Shown here piece after piece: positions 1-9,504 of a stretch of DNA of 42,514 bases. This DNA comes from Chara braunii. Taxonomy: Eukaryota > Streptophyta > Charophyceae > Charales > Characeae. The DNA is taken from NCBI GenBank assembly GCA_003427395.1, contig BFEA01000136.1, positions 1,649,533-1,692,046 on the forward strand, in the 5' to 3' direction. The notes beneath the pieces were generated by a model. It was not told the DNA's origin. It ran no database searches and worked only from the letters and a program-made list of their open reading frames with translations. Position 1 is the first letter of the stretch. Each line of letters opens with the position of its first letter. A program made the position numbers and the translations under genes.

Positions 1-280
1 ACTTTAGGATCTGAAGGGAACTTAGTCTAAGTCTTTTGCATTGACTTATCGACTCCTGTGGATACATTATGAGCACGAAACCCGTCTGTTTTCGCACATA
101 GCAAGTAACCAAAACAATCGCTGTATTCTGTATAATTCTGAGTTACGGAGCGAATCATGGTGACCGTCTCATAAGAAGTGGAACTGACAGTCTTGGTGAC
201 ACAGCTGCCATTGGCAAATTAAGATATTATTAGGTGGGGATCACGGACCGGGGTCCTTACTTGGAATCCAAAGTACAATT
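1..280. other. Non-coding 5' flank of the WD40-pseudokinase gene
   Basis: No convincing ORF, TATA box or repeat was seen here. The sequence leads directly into the first ATG of the gene at 281. A promoter or 5' UTR probably lies in it, but nothing in the sequence defines one. Confidence 0.4.
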
Positions 281-2827
281 ATGGGGGACAGTAATGGAGG
301 AAAAGAACTCGAACTGGGGCCTAAGCATTTGACGAGGATGTCCGACCTTCCTTGGGTTGGTTGTTTGCGAGATTTGCGAATAGATGTGCATCCGGTTAAC
401 CCATGGGTACTGTTCACGCCTGACGGCAAAACGCTGCACATTTGGAACTACAAGAATGGGAAACTGGTCACTGTGTGGCGAATGTCGGGGATGGACAAAG
501 CTCGAGAAGCCAAGTTCATTTTTAGGAAGGACTGGATTGTGGCGAGGCATGTCAAAGGCTTTGTCGTGTATGAAATGAAAGCTACGAACTTGACAATGTG
601 TCCGGGTATCATCGCAGAAGCACTCTGCAAAGGGCAAGCCCCAAACTTGCGCATTATCACAAGGCAAGACACAAGTGTGCTGAATAGAGTTGTTGTCCAT
701 CCCACCTTGCCGTATCTATTGAGCGGAGGTGCGAGACTCGTCTTGTGGAACTGGGAGCGGAAATGGGACCCGACTATATTCAGAGGACACTCTCTGAATG
801 TATATGATGTGGCATTTAGCCCACAGGATTCACATATCTTCGCGAGCACCTCAAAGGATCGCACAATCAAAATGTGGAGTACGCAAAGTAAGTCGGTTGT
901 CCAAACCCTTCGCGATGAAGACATGGAGAGGGCCCATAAAATTGGGTTTTGCACGGGCCTCCGGAAACTACTTGTGTCCACAACAAACCAATTGGAACCC
1001 TTTGCACGGGTCTGGGACTATGAGACCGGCGTATGTATAGCCAAATTGGAAGGATCTGGAATTATCTTAGCCTTCTTCCATCCACATTTACCTTACATCT
1101 TTACTGGAGCAAAGGGTGGCGAAATCAAAGTCTGGAGAGAGTCCAACTATGTGCCAGTGTCATCCTATTACCCCAGAACGGGCATGACGCGTGGTTCTAT
1201 CGTGGCGATAACTCCAGGTAAGAACAATGCGCTCGTTCTTGGGCTTCGAGGACAGTTCCTGGTAGTTGACGTAACGATTACAGGAAAAGGAAGGGATGAG
1301 GACGGAGACATCCACATAGTACGAACACCGGGCGCAAACACATCCAATGAGCGAATGGCAACGGACGAATCGGAGTTGCAAAGCCGGCACGACAAGGACA
1401 TTGTAGAGACTGAGAAGGGACATGGGCAAACCCTGATGGTCCAAATGGAGAGAAAATGGCAGAAATCCCTTGATGATTTGAGAGCAGAGCATCTGAACAA
1501 GGAGAAAGTCCAAGCAAAGAGGCTTCGATTGTTGAAGGGTAGGATCCGAAGTGAAAAGGCGCATAGGAATGCGGTGGCAAAGGAACTTAGCAAGTCGAGG
1601 TTGAGCAATCAGCAGCTGCAGGGGAGCTTGCAAAAGGAAGTCACCGAGCGCCGGATTGCAGATGAACTGAGGAAGCACTTAGCAAAGAGGGTGCGAGAGC
1701 TGGAGGAGGAGAAAGCAATGCTGATGGGGAAATCTAAGAAACTCAGGCTGAAGATTAGGAAACTCCAAATTGTAAAGGGGGCTGAAAACCAGGACGCAAC
1801 CAGGCTGAAGATAAGGAAACTGCAAAAGGGCGCTGAAAACGAGGACACAACCTGCGAACAGTGGGAAGTGCAGGAGTTCTCCCTTGAACAGCTTGAGGCG
1901 GCTACGGACAATTTTGATGAAAAGCGGAAAATTTGTGGTGATGGAGATCAGGACCTATGCACTTACCAAGGTGAGCTGCAGGACGGTACTCCTGTGGTGG
2001 TGAGGAAGGGGCGTACTGCAAGTTCGCAGGAGATTGACTCGGGGAAGTTCAAGACAGACTCTGAGGTGGTGGACAGGTTGAAGATGCTGCGGCACCCGCA
2101 CTTGTTTAACCTCATGGGAATCTGCTATCAGGCAAACAGTCTGGTTTACAAGCACCAAGCCAATGGAAGTGTCAAAGACTGGATCGCAGGTGGCGGGAAC
2201 TCGGAGATACAAAACAGCAAAGGAGTGATTGTCTTGGGATGGAGTTCTCGCTTCCGAGTCATGGTAGAGGTTGCTCGAGCTCTGTGCTTCTTGCATTCCA
2301 ATCCGTTGAGATCTGGTGGTCCCATCATCCACCGTGCTATCAAGCCGGCCAACATTCTTCTTGACAACCAATTGGTGGCAAACATAGGCGGCGTTGAACA
2401 TGCACTGCTTGGCCCACATTGGGAGGAAGGAGTCCAAAGTAGTACCAGGAGTTTCATGATCCTTGACTGTGATTCCCAGTACATGGCCCCAGAAAGTTTC
2501 CGCTCCAAAGTTTTCGATGAGAAGACGGATATCTTTGCATTTGGCATAACGATGTTGGAGATGTTGACCGGAAAGTTTTGGGATGCGCTAGAGTTAGTTC
2601 AGGATGCAATTGGGAAAGACGATGCAACTTTTCAGCGCGTTCTAGATGGTAGTGCAGGTTGTTGGGATGTTCGCTTAGCTCGAGAAGTGGCAGAATTGGC
2701 GTTGAATTGTGCCAGTCTAAACAGGCACAATCGTCCAAGCATGATGGGCAGTCATGGGGCCATTCTACCCATACTAGAGGGTATTGCCAGAAAGGCGAAA
2801 CTCGAAGAGCAGGCAGGTAAGGCATAA
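281..2827 (+). CDS. WD40 (beta'-COP-like) - coiled-coil - pseudokinase fusion protein
   Basis: This is an uninterrupted 848-codon ORF from ATG 281 to TAA. Residues about 25-335 form WD40-like blades (HPVNPW, LHIWNY, LVLWNWE, GHSLNVYDVAFSP, DRTIKMW, ARVWDYETG, GEIKVW) whose wording most resembles the N-terminal propeller of coatomer beta'. Residues about 385-520 are Lys/Glu/Arg/Leu-rich coiled coil with a 19/17-residue internal duplication. Residues about 530-835 match plant U-box/RLK-Pelle kinases: FSLEQLEAATDNF, LRHPHL, IKPANILLD, MAPES, TDIFAFGITMLEMLTG, NRPSM. Catalytic positions are lost: the glycine loop is degenerate (GDGDQD), the VAIK lysine position reads VVVR, HRD reads HRA (residues 684-686), and the DFG region reads IGGVE (702-706). 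I infer a pseudokinase scaffold that may act in cytosolic membrane traffic or signalling. The absence of introns could mean a retrocopy. No neighbouring gene indicates a pathway. Confidence 0.85.
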   Translation: MGDSNGGKELELGPKHLTRMSDLPWVGCLRDLRIDVHPVNPWVLFTPDGKTLHIWNYKNGKLVTVWRMSGMDKAREAKFIFRKDWIVARHVKGFVVYEMKATNLTMCPGIIAEALCKGQAPNLRIITRQDTSVLNRVVVHPTLPYLLSGGARLVLWNWERKWDPTIFRGHSLNVYDVAFSPQDSHIFASTSKDRTIKMWSTQSKSVVQTLRDEDMERAHKIGFCTGLRKLLVSTTNQLEPFARVWDYETGVCIAKLEGSGIILAFFHPHLPYIFTGAKGGEIKVWRESNYVPVSSYYPRTGMTRGSIVAITPGKNNALVLGLRGQFLVVDVTITGKGRDEDGDIHIVRTPGANTSNERMATDESELQSRHDKDIVETEKGHGQTLMVQMERKWQKSLDDLRAEHLNKEKVQAKRLRLLKGRIRSEKAHRNAVAKELSKSRLSNQQLQGSLQKEVTERRIADELRKHLAKRVRELEEEKAMLMGKSKKLRLKIRKLQIVKGAENQDATRLKIRKLQKGAENEDTTCEQWEVQEFSLEQLEAATDNFDEKRKICGDGDQDLCTYQGELQDGTPVVVRKGRTASSQEIDSGKFKTDSEVVDRLKMLRHPHLFNLMGICYQANSLVYKHQANGSVKDWIAGGGNSEIQNSKGVIVLGWSSRFRVMVEVARALCFLHSNPLRSGGPIIHRAIKPANILLDNQLVANIGGVEHALLGPHWEEGVQSSTRSFMILDCDSQYMAPESFRSKVFDEKTDIFAFGITMLEMLTGKFWDALELVQDAIGKDDATFQRVLDGSAGCWDVRLAREVAELALNCASLNRHNRPSMMGSHGAILPILEGIARKAKLEEQAGKA
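1745..1852 (+). repeat. In-frame tandem duplication in the coiled coil
   Basis: A 57-bp unit starting at 1745 is repeated from 1802. Both encode RLKIRKLQ followed by KGAEN and an acidic/Thr end. The second unit lacks two codons (Ile-Val). The duplication keeps the frame and lengthens the coiled coil by about 17 residues. Confidence 0.85.
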
Positions 2828-2961
2828 GAAAAGGGACCATGTTTCACTGAATCAGTAGACAGATAATGCATGCACACTGACAGGAAAAGGGACCAATGCA
2901 TGTTCACTGACTGAATCGGCAGACGATGCATGCCATTGGGAAAACGGACCATGTTCACTTG
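2828..2961. repeat. 56-bp imperfect tandem repeat just after the stop codon
   Basis: Three units begin with GAAAAGGGACC or a close variant at 2828, 2884 and about 2940. Each carries ATGTTCACTG and, in the first two, ATGCATGC. The period is 56 bp and the third unit is partial. The repeat lies in the probable 3' UTR of the WD40-pseudokinase gene. Confidence 0.75.
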
Positions 2962-3079
2962 TTTGTTCCATTGGAGCATCAACGATTGACCATCTAGGGG
3001 TGGTATGTAAATACTGTTCCCAATGAGCTTCCATAGCAGCTGAGAGGGTTGTGCTCTGCTAATCCCTACTCCAACCACC

Positions 3080-3081
<2 letters not shown>

Positions 3082-3117
<36 letters not shown>

Positions 3118-3138
3118 ACCCAAAAACCCCCCCCCCCC
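3082..3138. repeat. Poly-C tract (C36 plus C12)
   Basis: There are 36 consecutive C from 3082 to 3117, then ACCCAAAAA, then 12 C from 3127 to 3138. The complementary strand is a strong G-quadruplex candidate. Poly-proline ORFs crossing it are artefacts. Homopolymer length may be unreliable in assembly. Confidence 0.9.
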
Positions 3139-3420
3139 AGCCACTCCAAGCACATAATGATTGAGCCACTCCATGCACCTACCGACAAAAACACTCCAAC
3201 ACCCCCTCCCCTCCGAAAAAAGGGAAAAAAAACACCCTTTGCTGGCAGGATACGGCTGTTATTCTAGGAGGGCGGGATGTACAGGACAAGCTCTTTTTTT
3301 TTCGTCTTTTAGAGGACACCTTGACCTCATCGGCGTCATCGCCCTTGTTCATCCAGCATTCGCCTATAAACATATTCCTTGCTATAACTTTTCTTCAAAA
3401 GCTGCAAGCCACAACTGGAG
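3139..3420. other. Non-coding spacer
   Basis: Mixed-composition sequence with short A and T runs and no coding signature. Confidence 0.4.
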
Positions 3421-3513
3421 GAGCCATGGAGGGGTGGCGGGGGAGGGGGGGGAAGGGGTTGGGATGGGTTAGAGGTGGGGGGAAGTGGGGGGGAGGCGGC
3501 GGGGAAGGGGGGT
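3421..3513 (+). repeat. G-rich tract on the plus strand
   Basis: There are many closely spaced runs of three to seven G (for example GGGGGAGGGGGGGG and GGGGGGAAGTGGGGGGG). Four or more G runs within 30 bases satisfy the usual G-quadruplex rule several times over. It lies 300 bp from the poly-C tract, so opposite strands are G-rich at the two sites. Confidence 0.75.
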
Positions 3514-3704
3514 AAGTTACAGGTAAGTAGAAGGAAATGGCAGGGTGGAGAAAAGAAAGGAGGTTTGGAAAGGGCTTTGGAAATTGGTCGCGCATTAAGC
3601 GGTCAGAGGGGTTCATCTGGACAACCGAGTGGCCGATTCCTGTGGGTGACTATCATCTGTCTAGTATCCCACCTCTACAACAACCTGGGCTTCACAGAAG
3701 AACG

Positions 3705-3727
3705 AAAAAAAAAAAAAAAAAAAAAAA
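3705..3727. repeat. A23 homopolymer
   Basis: A run of 23 A. It could be the tail of a retroposed fragment, but no duplicated target or body could be assigned. Confidence 0.8.
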
Positions 3728-3920
3728 GCGGTGCAAGGAATTAGGCCGCTTGGCAATGCTGGTAAAGGCCACGGCCGCCCAAGTGAAGATGGGCCTGCAA
3801 AAATTTTGACTTGGCCTGTGAGCAGGCCGATGTGACCAGGAATGGGGCACCCGTAGGTTGGTTGCTGCATGCAGCATCTCCAATCAACCGGTAGGGCCAA
3901 ACACCTGGTTGGTTGAAGGT

Positions 3921-4160
3921 GTTGGGGCCCAGCCAAAGATCCTGAGCCCTCACCCAGGCCACTTAACGTTGAGCCCTCTCCCAGCGCACTTAACGTTGAG
4001 CCCTTTCAGATTCTGCAAGGGCCCTGGGCAGAGCAACTGCGTTGGGGCCCAGCCAAAGATCCTGAGCCCGCACCCAGGCCACTTAACGTCGAGCCCTCTC
4101 CCAGTGCACTTATCGTTGAGCCCTTTCAGATTCTGCAAGGGCCCTGGGCACAGCAACTGG
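3921..4160. repeat. Two exact-period 120-bp tandem copies
   Basis: GTTGGGGCCCAGCCAAAGAT begins at 3921 and again at 4041, and similarity continues to the end of each 120-bp unit with few substitutions. Each unit also holds an internal sub-repeat: the phrase ACTTAACGTTGAGCCCT occurs twice (variants AACGTC and ATCGTT in copy two). Because 120 is divisible by three, spurious ORFs span both copies. Confidence 0.9.
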
Positions 4161-4556
4161 GACTAAGCGCACCCAGTCCAGCCAGGGCGCGTGCAGCCAG
4201 CCAGCCAGCACAAAGGGAAGAGCCTAGGCTCATTCTTCAGATTCTGGCTTGCTAGACGCAGCAGCGCTGCTGGATCGCTCACTCGTGCGAAGGATAGCCA
4301 GGCCATAGGGAAGAGGGTGCTGGCAGAGCACGTGGGAGCTGCTGTGTAAGGCCGCAGGGCAGCACCAAGCAGCCATAGCCGGGCTGCTGGTACGCCTAGT
4401 CGGTGGAGGAAAGCGGTGCTCCTTGGGCATAGGGGCCTGCGAGGGGAAGACAGGGAAAGAGCGGTGTAACAGAGGCACTCACCTGGTGAAGACGAAGCTC
4501 GCCGTTCACTCGGAGTCTTCATGCGGAGTGATGCTTTTCAATGCTGAGCTGTTGTA
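4161..4556. other. GC-rich spacer, no gene recognised
   Basis: It begins with short CCAG-type repeats (CCAGCCAGCCAGC). The longest minus-strand frame across it is Ala/Pro/Ser/Leu-rich and has no recognisable domain. Confidence 0.35.
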
Positions 4557-4616
4557 GATAGGAGTCCAGACTGGTATATTTGTATTAAAAAAAAAAAAAA
4601 AAAGATAGCAGTCCAG
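4557..4616. repeat. 13-bp direct repeats flanking an A17 tract
   Basis: GATAGGAGTCCAG (4557-4569) and GATAGCAGTCCAG (4604-4616) differ at one base. They flank a 17-bp segment followed by 17 A (4587-4603). This resembles the target-site duplication and tail of an extremely short retroposon insertion. Chance or simple duplication is also possible. Confidence 0.5.
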
Positions 4617-4674
4617 GTCATAGGAACTGTCTGTCCGTAGTCATGGTGCTGATTGCCAACGTAGGAGAGCTACT

Positions 4675-4727
<53 letters not shown>
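4675..4727. repeat. (TTG)n microsatellite
   Basis: About 17 uninterrupted TTG trinucleotides. Confidence 0.95.
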
Positions 4728-4728
<1 letters not shown>

Positions 4729-5188
4729 TGCATTGTTGACATTAGTGATTGGAGGCGAGGATTGGGCTTTCATTATCATGTGACTTCAATGCTTTGCTCG
4801 TACTTATTTTTTGGTGTTATCTCGGTTTGTAAAAAAAATGTAAAACTAAAAGTTCTAAACATAAAAAATCAAACAGGCGTTCTCTCGGTTTGCAATATGC
4901 TTTCACCTTTTTTTGCCTCCTCTCTTTTTGTTCTTTTTTTTGTTCCAAAGAAAAAGGGATGATCCCCTTAAGCAGCATTGGCTGCGCGGGGAAGGTGTAG
5001 GCGATCGAGGGCGGAGTGTGCAGAGAGCTGCGAGTACCGAAATGTTCACAGTGCGCCATTAAATGAGAGAGTGTGCCCTGGGGAAGAGGCACCACGGCGG
5101 GCGTCGCGTCGATGCGGATGAACATCTCGGAGGAGAGCCATCCGATACGCGGGCACCCTTTTTTTTTTTTTGGTCGGCCGTTGTTGGG
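4728..5188. other. Spacer next to a LINE fragment
   Basis: AT-rich to about 4960, then more GC-rich, with T13 at 5159-5171. The minus frame around 4950-5150 is open but resembles nothing I know. It could be flank of the LINE 3' end. Confidence 0.35.
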
Positions 5189-6295
5189 TTTTTTTTTTTT
5201 TTTTTTTTTTTTTTGAGAACAGCCCGATCGGATGCTAGGTGTGCTGATAAGAGCAGACACATCTAGCACCGTTGGGGAGGCTCCATCTATTAGTGGGGAG
5301 CAGCACCTGCTCGAAACCGGGTCCAGCGTCCCTTTAATACATCGTACAATGTAAAGAATGTTGCTGGCTGTTCCCCGGGGCTGTGGCCACTTCAACTCAG
5401 CGTGGGGCTCCGACATCCCATGGGGCTGCTAGTGTCACCCATCCCTTCTTAGGAGCAACCCGTATCTAATGACCCAGCCCTATCGCAGCAGCCCCCATTG
5501 TTGAGAAAACGGGTCCAGTGCAAGGGGTCTGAGAAGACTGAAAGGAAGGCTGGAGGAAGGCTGGGAATACATCTTGTAGCAGGTGCTACCTGGGGGAGCC
5601 TGTTTTTGAGGGGGCCTCCATATCCACTCAAGAGGATCTAGGGCCAGATCCTGAATCGGTGTGGAAGGTTGGAACACACATTTTTGTCCCTGTTCTTTTA
5701 TCACCCTCACCCGGTGCACTGATGGTTTATCCATCCACTCAAGGGGGGCTGTACTCCCTTGGAGGGAACCCGATTTAGTAATGGTGAAATGCTCGACCAG
5801 AACCGTGTGAGGGGCGACCATGTGGATCTGGCCCACCCGTAGTGGGGTCTCTGCTTCTGCTACCCAATCCCCTTCCTTTAATGTAGGTCCATGTTTTAGA
5901 ATTCGGTACCATGCCAGTGGGATAATTTCAATCAGGTAGTCCAAGTGTTCTTCTATATGGTGGCAGTACCTTAGGCCCCTCTTCAGTTGGTCTCTAGTTT
6001 TCCAATTCTGCTTGTCTTTGTCCCATAGGTCCCCCACCCGGAGTATCCCCCTTTTGACCCAACTCACCAAGGTGGGACGAACTCAGCAATACCCTGCCTG
6101 CCGAATCTGTTACCCACCTGTTTCCAAAAAGGGGCTGACGGTAGACTTCTTCCCACCTATCAGCGTGGGCTTTGTTCGGGAGTGGCAGTTTGCGCCACGT
6201 TCTTAGCAGGGATGGCCAGAAGGTGTCCAACGTCTGGCCACCATCCTGTCCCTCCCAAAAGCGGTCTTCCAACCACGTCAGAGGGTGGGTTGTTT
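5189..6295 (-). mobile_element. LINE copy 2: 5'-truncated, internally deleted
   Basis: The minus strand encodes pieces of the same C-terminal LINE region found at 22.8-23.7 kb. WLEDRFW and DRWEEVYRQPLFGNRWVTD correspond to WLEDRYW and ERWEEVFRQPLFGNRLITD. Downstream DPLEWIW corresponds to DPDEWGW. The two main frames (5994-6272 and 5480-6070) overlap, so there is at least one frameshift. A 3'-end segment (about 5277-5349) matches 21592-21665 nearly base for base. A T26 run at 5189-5214 is the poly(A) tail read on the plus strand. Between DPLEWIW and the 3' segment this copy has about 0.34 kb where copy 1 has about 1.36 kb, so roughly 1 kb is missing. The 5' break lies near 6295. Confidence 0.8.
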
Positions 6296-6458
6296 GCTTG
6301 TGCCCCCCTTTTCTTTCTTTCGTTTTTCCGCCTATCGTTTTGTGGCCCCTTTTTCTTTCTTTTGCTTTCCTGTTGTTTTGTGGCCACCTTTTCCCTTTTC
6401 GTTTTTTGCGGTTGTGGCCTCATGCCTGCTCGGCCACACACACACGCACACACACACA
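6296..6458. repeat. Pyrimidine-rich tract ending in (CA)n
   Basis: The plus strand has repeated TTTCTTTC and TTTTGTGGCC phrases (TTTTGTGGCC occurs twice, about 40 bp apart), then CA dinucleotides from 6435 to 6458 with one CG interruption. Confidence 0.7.
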
Positions 6459-8135
6459 TTAATATTTATATTTTGAAGCTTGCTGGCAACTGTTGTAGTT
6501 GGGGTTTGAGCCCACGCACACATTAAATTTTGAAAAAAACAACTGCCCGATGAGATAACCGTTGAGGTAGATTGGGTCCGTGCGTGGTTTTGGGGACCTT
6601 TTCTTTAAGTGTATCCCATGCCACGCAGCTGGCACGTCAGGATGTGTTTGTGTGTCCGAACCCTATCCTTGCAGAGTGTGGAAAACCAGTTGAATGGCAG
6701 AAATGGAAATAATGTCAAATTGTCGTCCTGATGCATTTTGCTGCCAAAATGGTTTTTAGTTCTTTTTGTAATATTTTTCCTACAAAGATCACAACGAATT
6801 TTTTTCCTAGGAAGATCACAACGAAATCTACGGACTCTAAATTTTTCATATTTTTTCTTATATTCTTCTGAGTAGGGTTGTCGGCGGTCAGGTTTGGCCG
6901 AACTCCCGAACCCACCGAACGTTCGGTCCCCCTTGGGAATGCCTTCGGTCGTTCAGGCTGAACGCGGACCTAAATAATAATAATAATAATATTTTAAAAA
7001 ATCCAAAAAATCCAAAAAATCTGAAAAAACAGATATATGTTATGCAGAAAAATAAAATGGACAATATTTACCTCGTCATTGAATCCGAATTCCTTACCAA
7101 ATGTGAAATAAAAATAAAATACGGAAAACAAATAATGATAAGAGAAATAAAAAAAAGTGAAAACACAGAAAAGAAAATTAAAATTAGTGAGATGGCGAGC
7201 ACGTTTTCGACACCGCCATCTTTCACGATTGTTCATTTTTTCTTGGGATAGCCAAATGCCCTGAAAATATACAGATGTGTATTTTGCATAATATAAAGTT
7301 TATAAAAATGTTTTAAGAAATAATAAAATATTTAAGGCACCAAAATAAAATCAAAACAAAAAGCAAAAAGTGAAGAAGAAAAAAAATTGGGTGACCGAGC
7401 ACGTTTTGACACCATCATCTTTGGCGATTTTTCTTCTTTTTTTTTGGGGCTTGGCAAAATGCCTTGAACATTTACATGCATGTAGCACATGTCATAGAGA
7501 GCTCAAAAAAAAAAAATCAACAAAAGGAAATAATTTTAAAGCCCCAAAATATTTTTTGGCGAGGGCTGAACCCCTTCAGGTTAGGACCCCGAACGGGACC
7601 CGGAACGCCCGAACGTTCGAAGTTCAGCCCGGGGGCCCCCGAACGTTCGGCCTGCTAACCATGCTTCTGAAATTAAAAAAATCACGGAAGATGCAATACT
7701 TTTTAGTTGGCGGCACATGACATAATAGTGAAAATTGGAAAATGTGTCGAAATATCGCGATGATTATTTCACGGTCGAAATTATTTTTATTATTATTTTT
7801 TTTTTTTAATAAAAATATAAAACGAAATAGGTAGGTTTTGCAATTTTTATTTTTTTAATGCATTCTTTTGATCGCAAAACATCGGTGAAATTGCAATACT
7901 TTTTCCCTTGGCGGGCTAATGGAAAAGTGGCAAAATTGGTAAATGCGCCAAAACGGCACGGCAATTATTTCACGGTCAGAATAATTTGTTAGATCACAAC
8001 CTAATCTACAATGTCTCAATTTTTCAAATTGTCGTGTGCATTATTCTGAGTGAGAAAAATCATCAAAGTTGCCACATAAAACTATCTTGTTTGTTGGTTA
8101 TCGTCGAACTCTCTACTATATCGAAGTCCCTGAGT
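6459..8135. repeat. AT-rich non-coding block with diverged internal duplications
   Basis: No gene was recognised. Two diverged direct duplications with a spacing near 200 bp are visible. In one, GAGCACGTTTT..GACACC with a following GCCAAATGCC/GGCAAAATGCC occurs at about 7195-7265 and 7395-7465. In the other, GCAATACTTTTT...TTGGCGG...ATTATTTCACGGTC occurs at about 7690-7775 and 7890-7980. A further pair, GATCACAACGAAATCTAC near 6810 and GATCACAACCTAATCTAC near 7992, lies near the two ends of the block. CCGAACGTTCGG palindromes sit at 6915-6926 and 7639-7650, with a related GAACGTTC at 7611. This may be an old unclassified element. Confidence 0.5.
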
Positions 8136-8212
8136 GTGGGTCAGATTTAGGTCCACGACACAGGCTTATATCCACACCCTGCCCCAAGTCCAGGATTCAG
8201 GCCCATGCCCGT
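8136..8212. repeat. Short GGCCCA/GTCCA-type degenerate repeat
   Basis: TTTAGGTCCA, CAAGTCCAGGATTCAGGCCCATGCCC and related phrases recur. The same wording reappears in a longer tract at 9240-9470. Confidence 0.5.
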
Positions 8213-9239
8213 TTTTTTTTGTTGACTTTTTGGAAACCTTGATGTCGAGGACTCCCTCAAAAGCAAGGTCATTGTCTTTTAGTCCGTAGTTTTTTTTTCA
8301 AATCCCATAGAGTCATCCTTCGAGGTCTATAACAAGAAGGCTAGCGAAAAGCAGTCGGCGTGCCAAAGGGACATGCAAATTTCTATTGGTCCGATCTGAA
8401 AAGAAAAGGAAAAAAAAATATATTATCTGCCAATTCTTTTTGGTAAGGATATGGGGCGGTTGCTTTCAGGAAACCGTTGCTGCTTCATGGCCAAGTTTGC
8501 GGCCGTTGAGACATGTCGCCAAGAAAGAGTAGAAACAAGAGTTTTTTTTTTTAAGGTTTTTATGTCTTCGATACCATTTGGGGTCTCCCTTGAAGTTCAA
8601 AAGTACGGTTACTACCGACGGTGGGATCCATGCCTATGCTCAGTAGTAGTAGCCGGATGAGACTCTTAAACCACCATTTCTTCATAAAGTCGTGTCTGTA
8701 AACGAACCAAGATTTTAGAAAATGTACCGGTCACTACAGAAGCGTTCAAATTCATTAGCCTAGAAACATTTGTACTCTATTTTTTTAATATGGCATTTAG
8801 TTGGGCCATTTACTGGTGGTCTAATGATTAAGCAATAAAAACGAAGTCATAAAGCTTGAACCAAAATAGGAGTTGTGCCCGTAGTCGTAGAAACCATGTC
8901 GAGCAGTGGCGTAGACCTAAATATAGTTTCATCCGCTGGCCAGACCCGGAATCGTCAAGGGTCAACTTACCGTCGAGGTGACTCCAAATGTGTCGTGAGC
9001 GACTAAATATAGCGAGAACAATCGAGTACGAAATGACTCGATAAAAAAAAAAACAGAGGAGTACCACCTCGAAAAAAAAAAAAAAAACCCTTCAAGGAAA
9101 TGACTCCAACATTTCGAGCACTCCTATATCAATTGGACCAATTCAGACCATTCCCGGTACTGTTGGCCCATTCACCCAAACCCAATGTCCTTTTAACTAC
9201 TAGGAAATCTTCAGGCATAGATCCATACCTTTTTTTTCC
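8213..9239. other. AT-rich intergenic sequence
   Basis: Short poly-A and poly-T runs, including one of about 15 A near 9072. No ORF has recognisable content. Confidence 0.4.
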
Positions 9240-9475
9240 TTCTTGGAAATCCCAAGGCCCAAGCCCAGGTGAAGATTGGATTCACGTGCAAGGCCCAGAT
9301 TCAGGCTCAGCCTCAGACGCGATATATATATATATATATTTTTAATGCACAGACCCAAGTTCAAGCTTGAGACCCAATCCCTGGGCAAGACTCGGGTCCA
9401 GGACATAGGCCGAGGCCCACGCCCAAGATTTAGGCCCAAACCTTTTTTCTTGTTTTTTCGAAACGCCCAGCCCCA
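9240..9475. repeat. Degenerate (A)GGCCCA minisatellite with internal (AT)n
   Basis: Phrases such as AAGGCCCAAGCCCAGG, AAGGCCCAGATTCAGGC, GGCCGAGGCCCACGCCCAAG and TTTAGGCCCAAACC recur at irregular 6-12 bp steps. A pure AT run interrupts it at 9322-9339. The tract runs almost directly into the first TACTC satellite block. Confidence 0.6.
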
Positions 9476-9504
9476 GTCTTTGCCCCACGATCCAACCCAT
9501 AACT

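Noticed and set aside
3049-3267. Poly-proline ORF
   Set aside because: It is the C36 tract read as CCC codons.
5063-5266. Plus-strand ORF with a poly-Phe stretch
   Set aside because: Open only because of two T homopolymers; the region is the tail and flank of a LINE fragment on the other strand.
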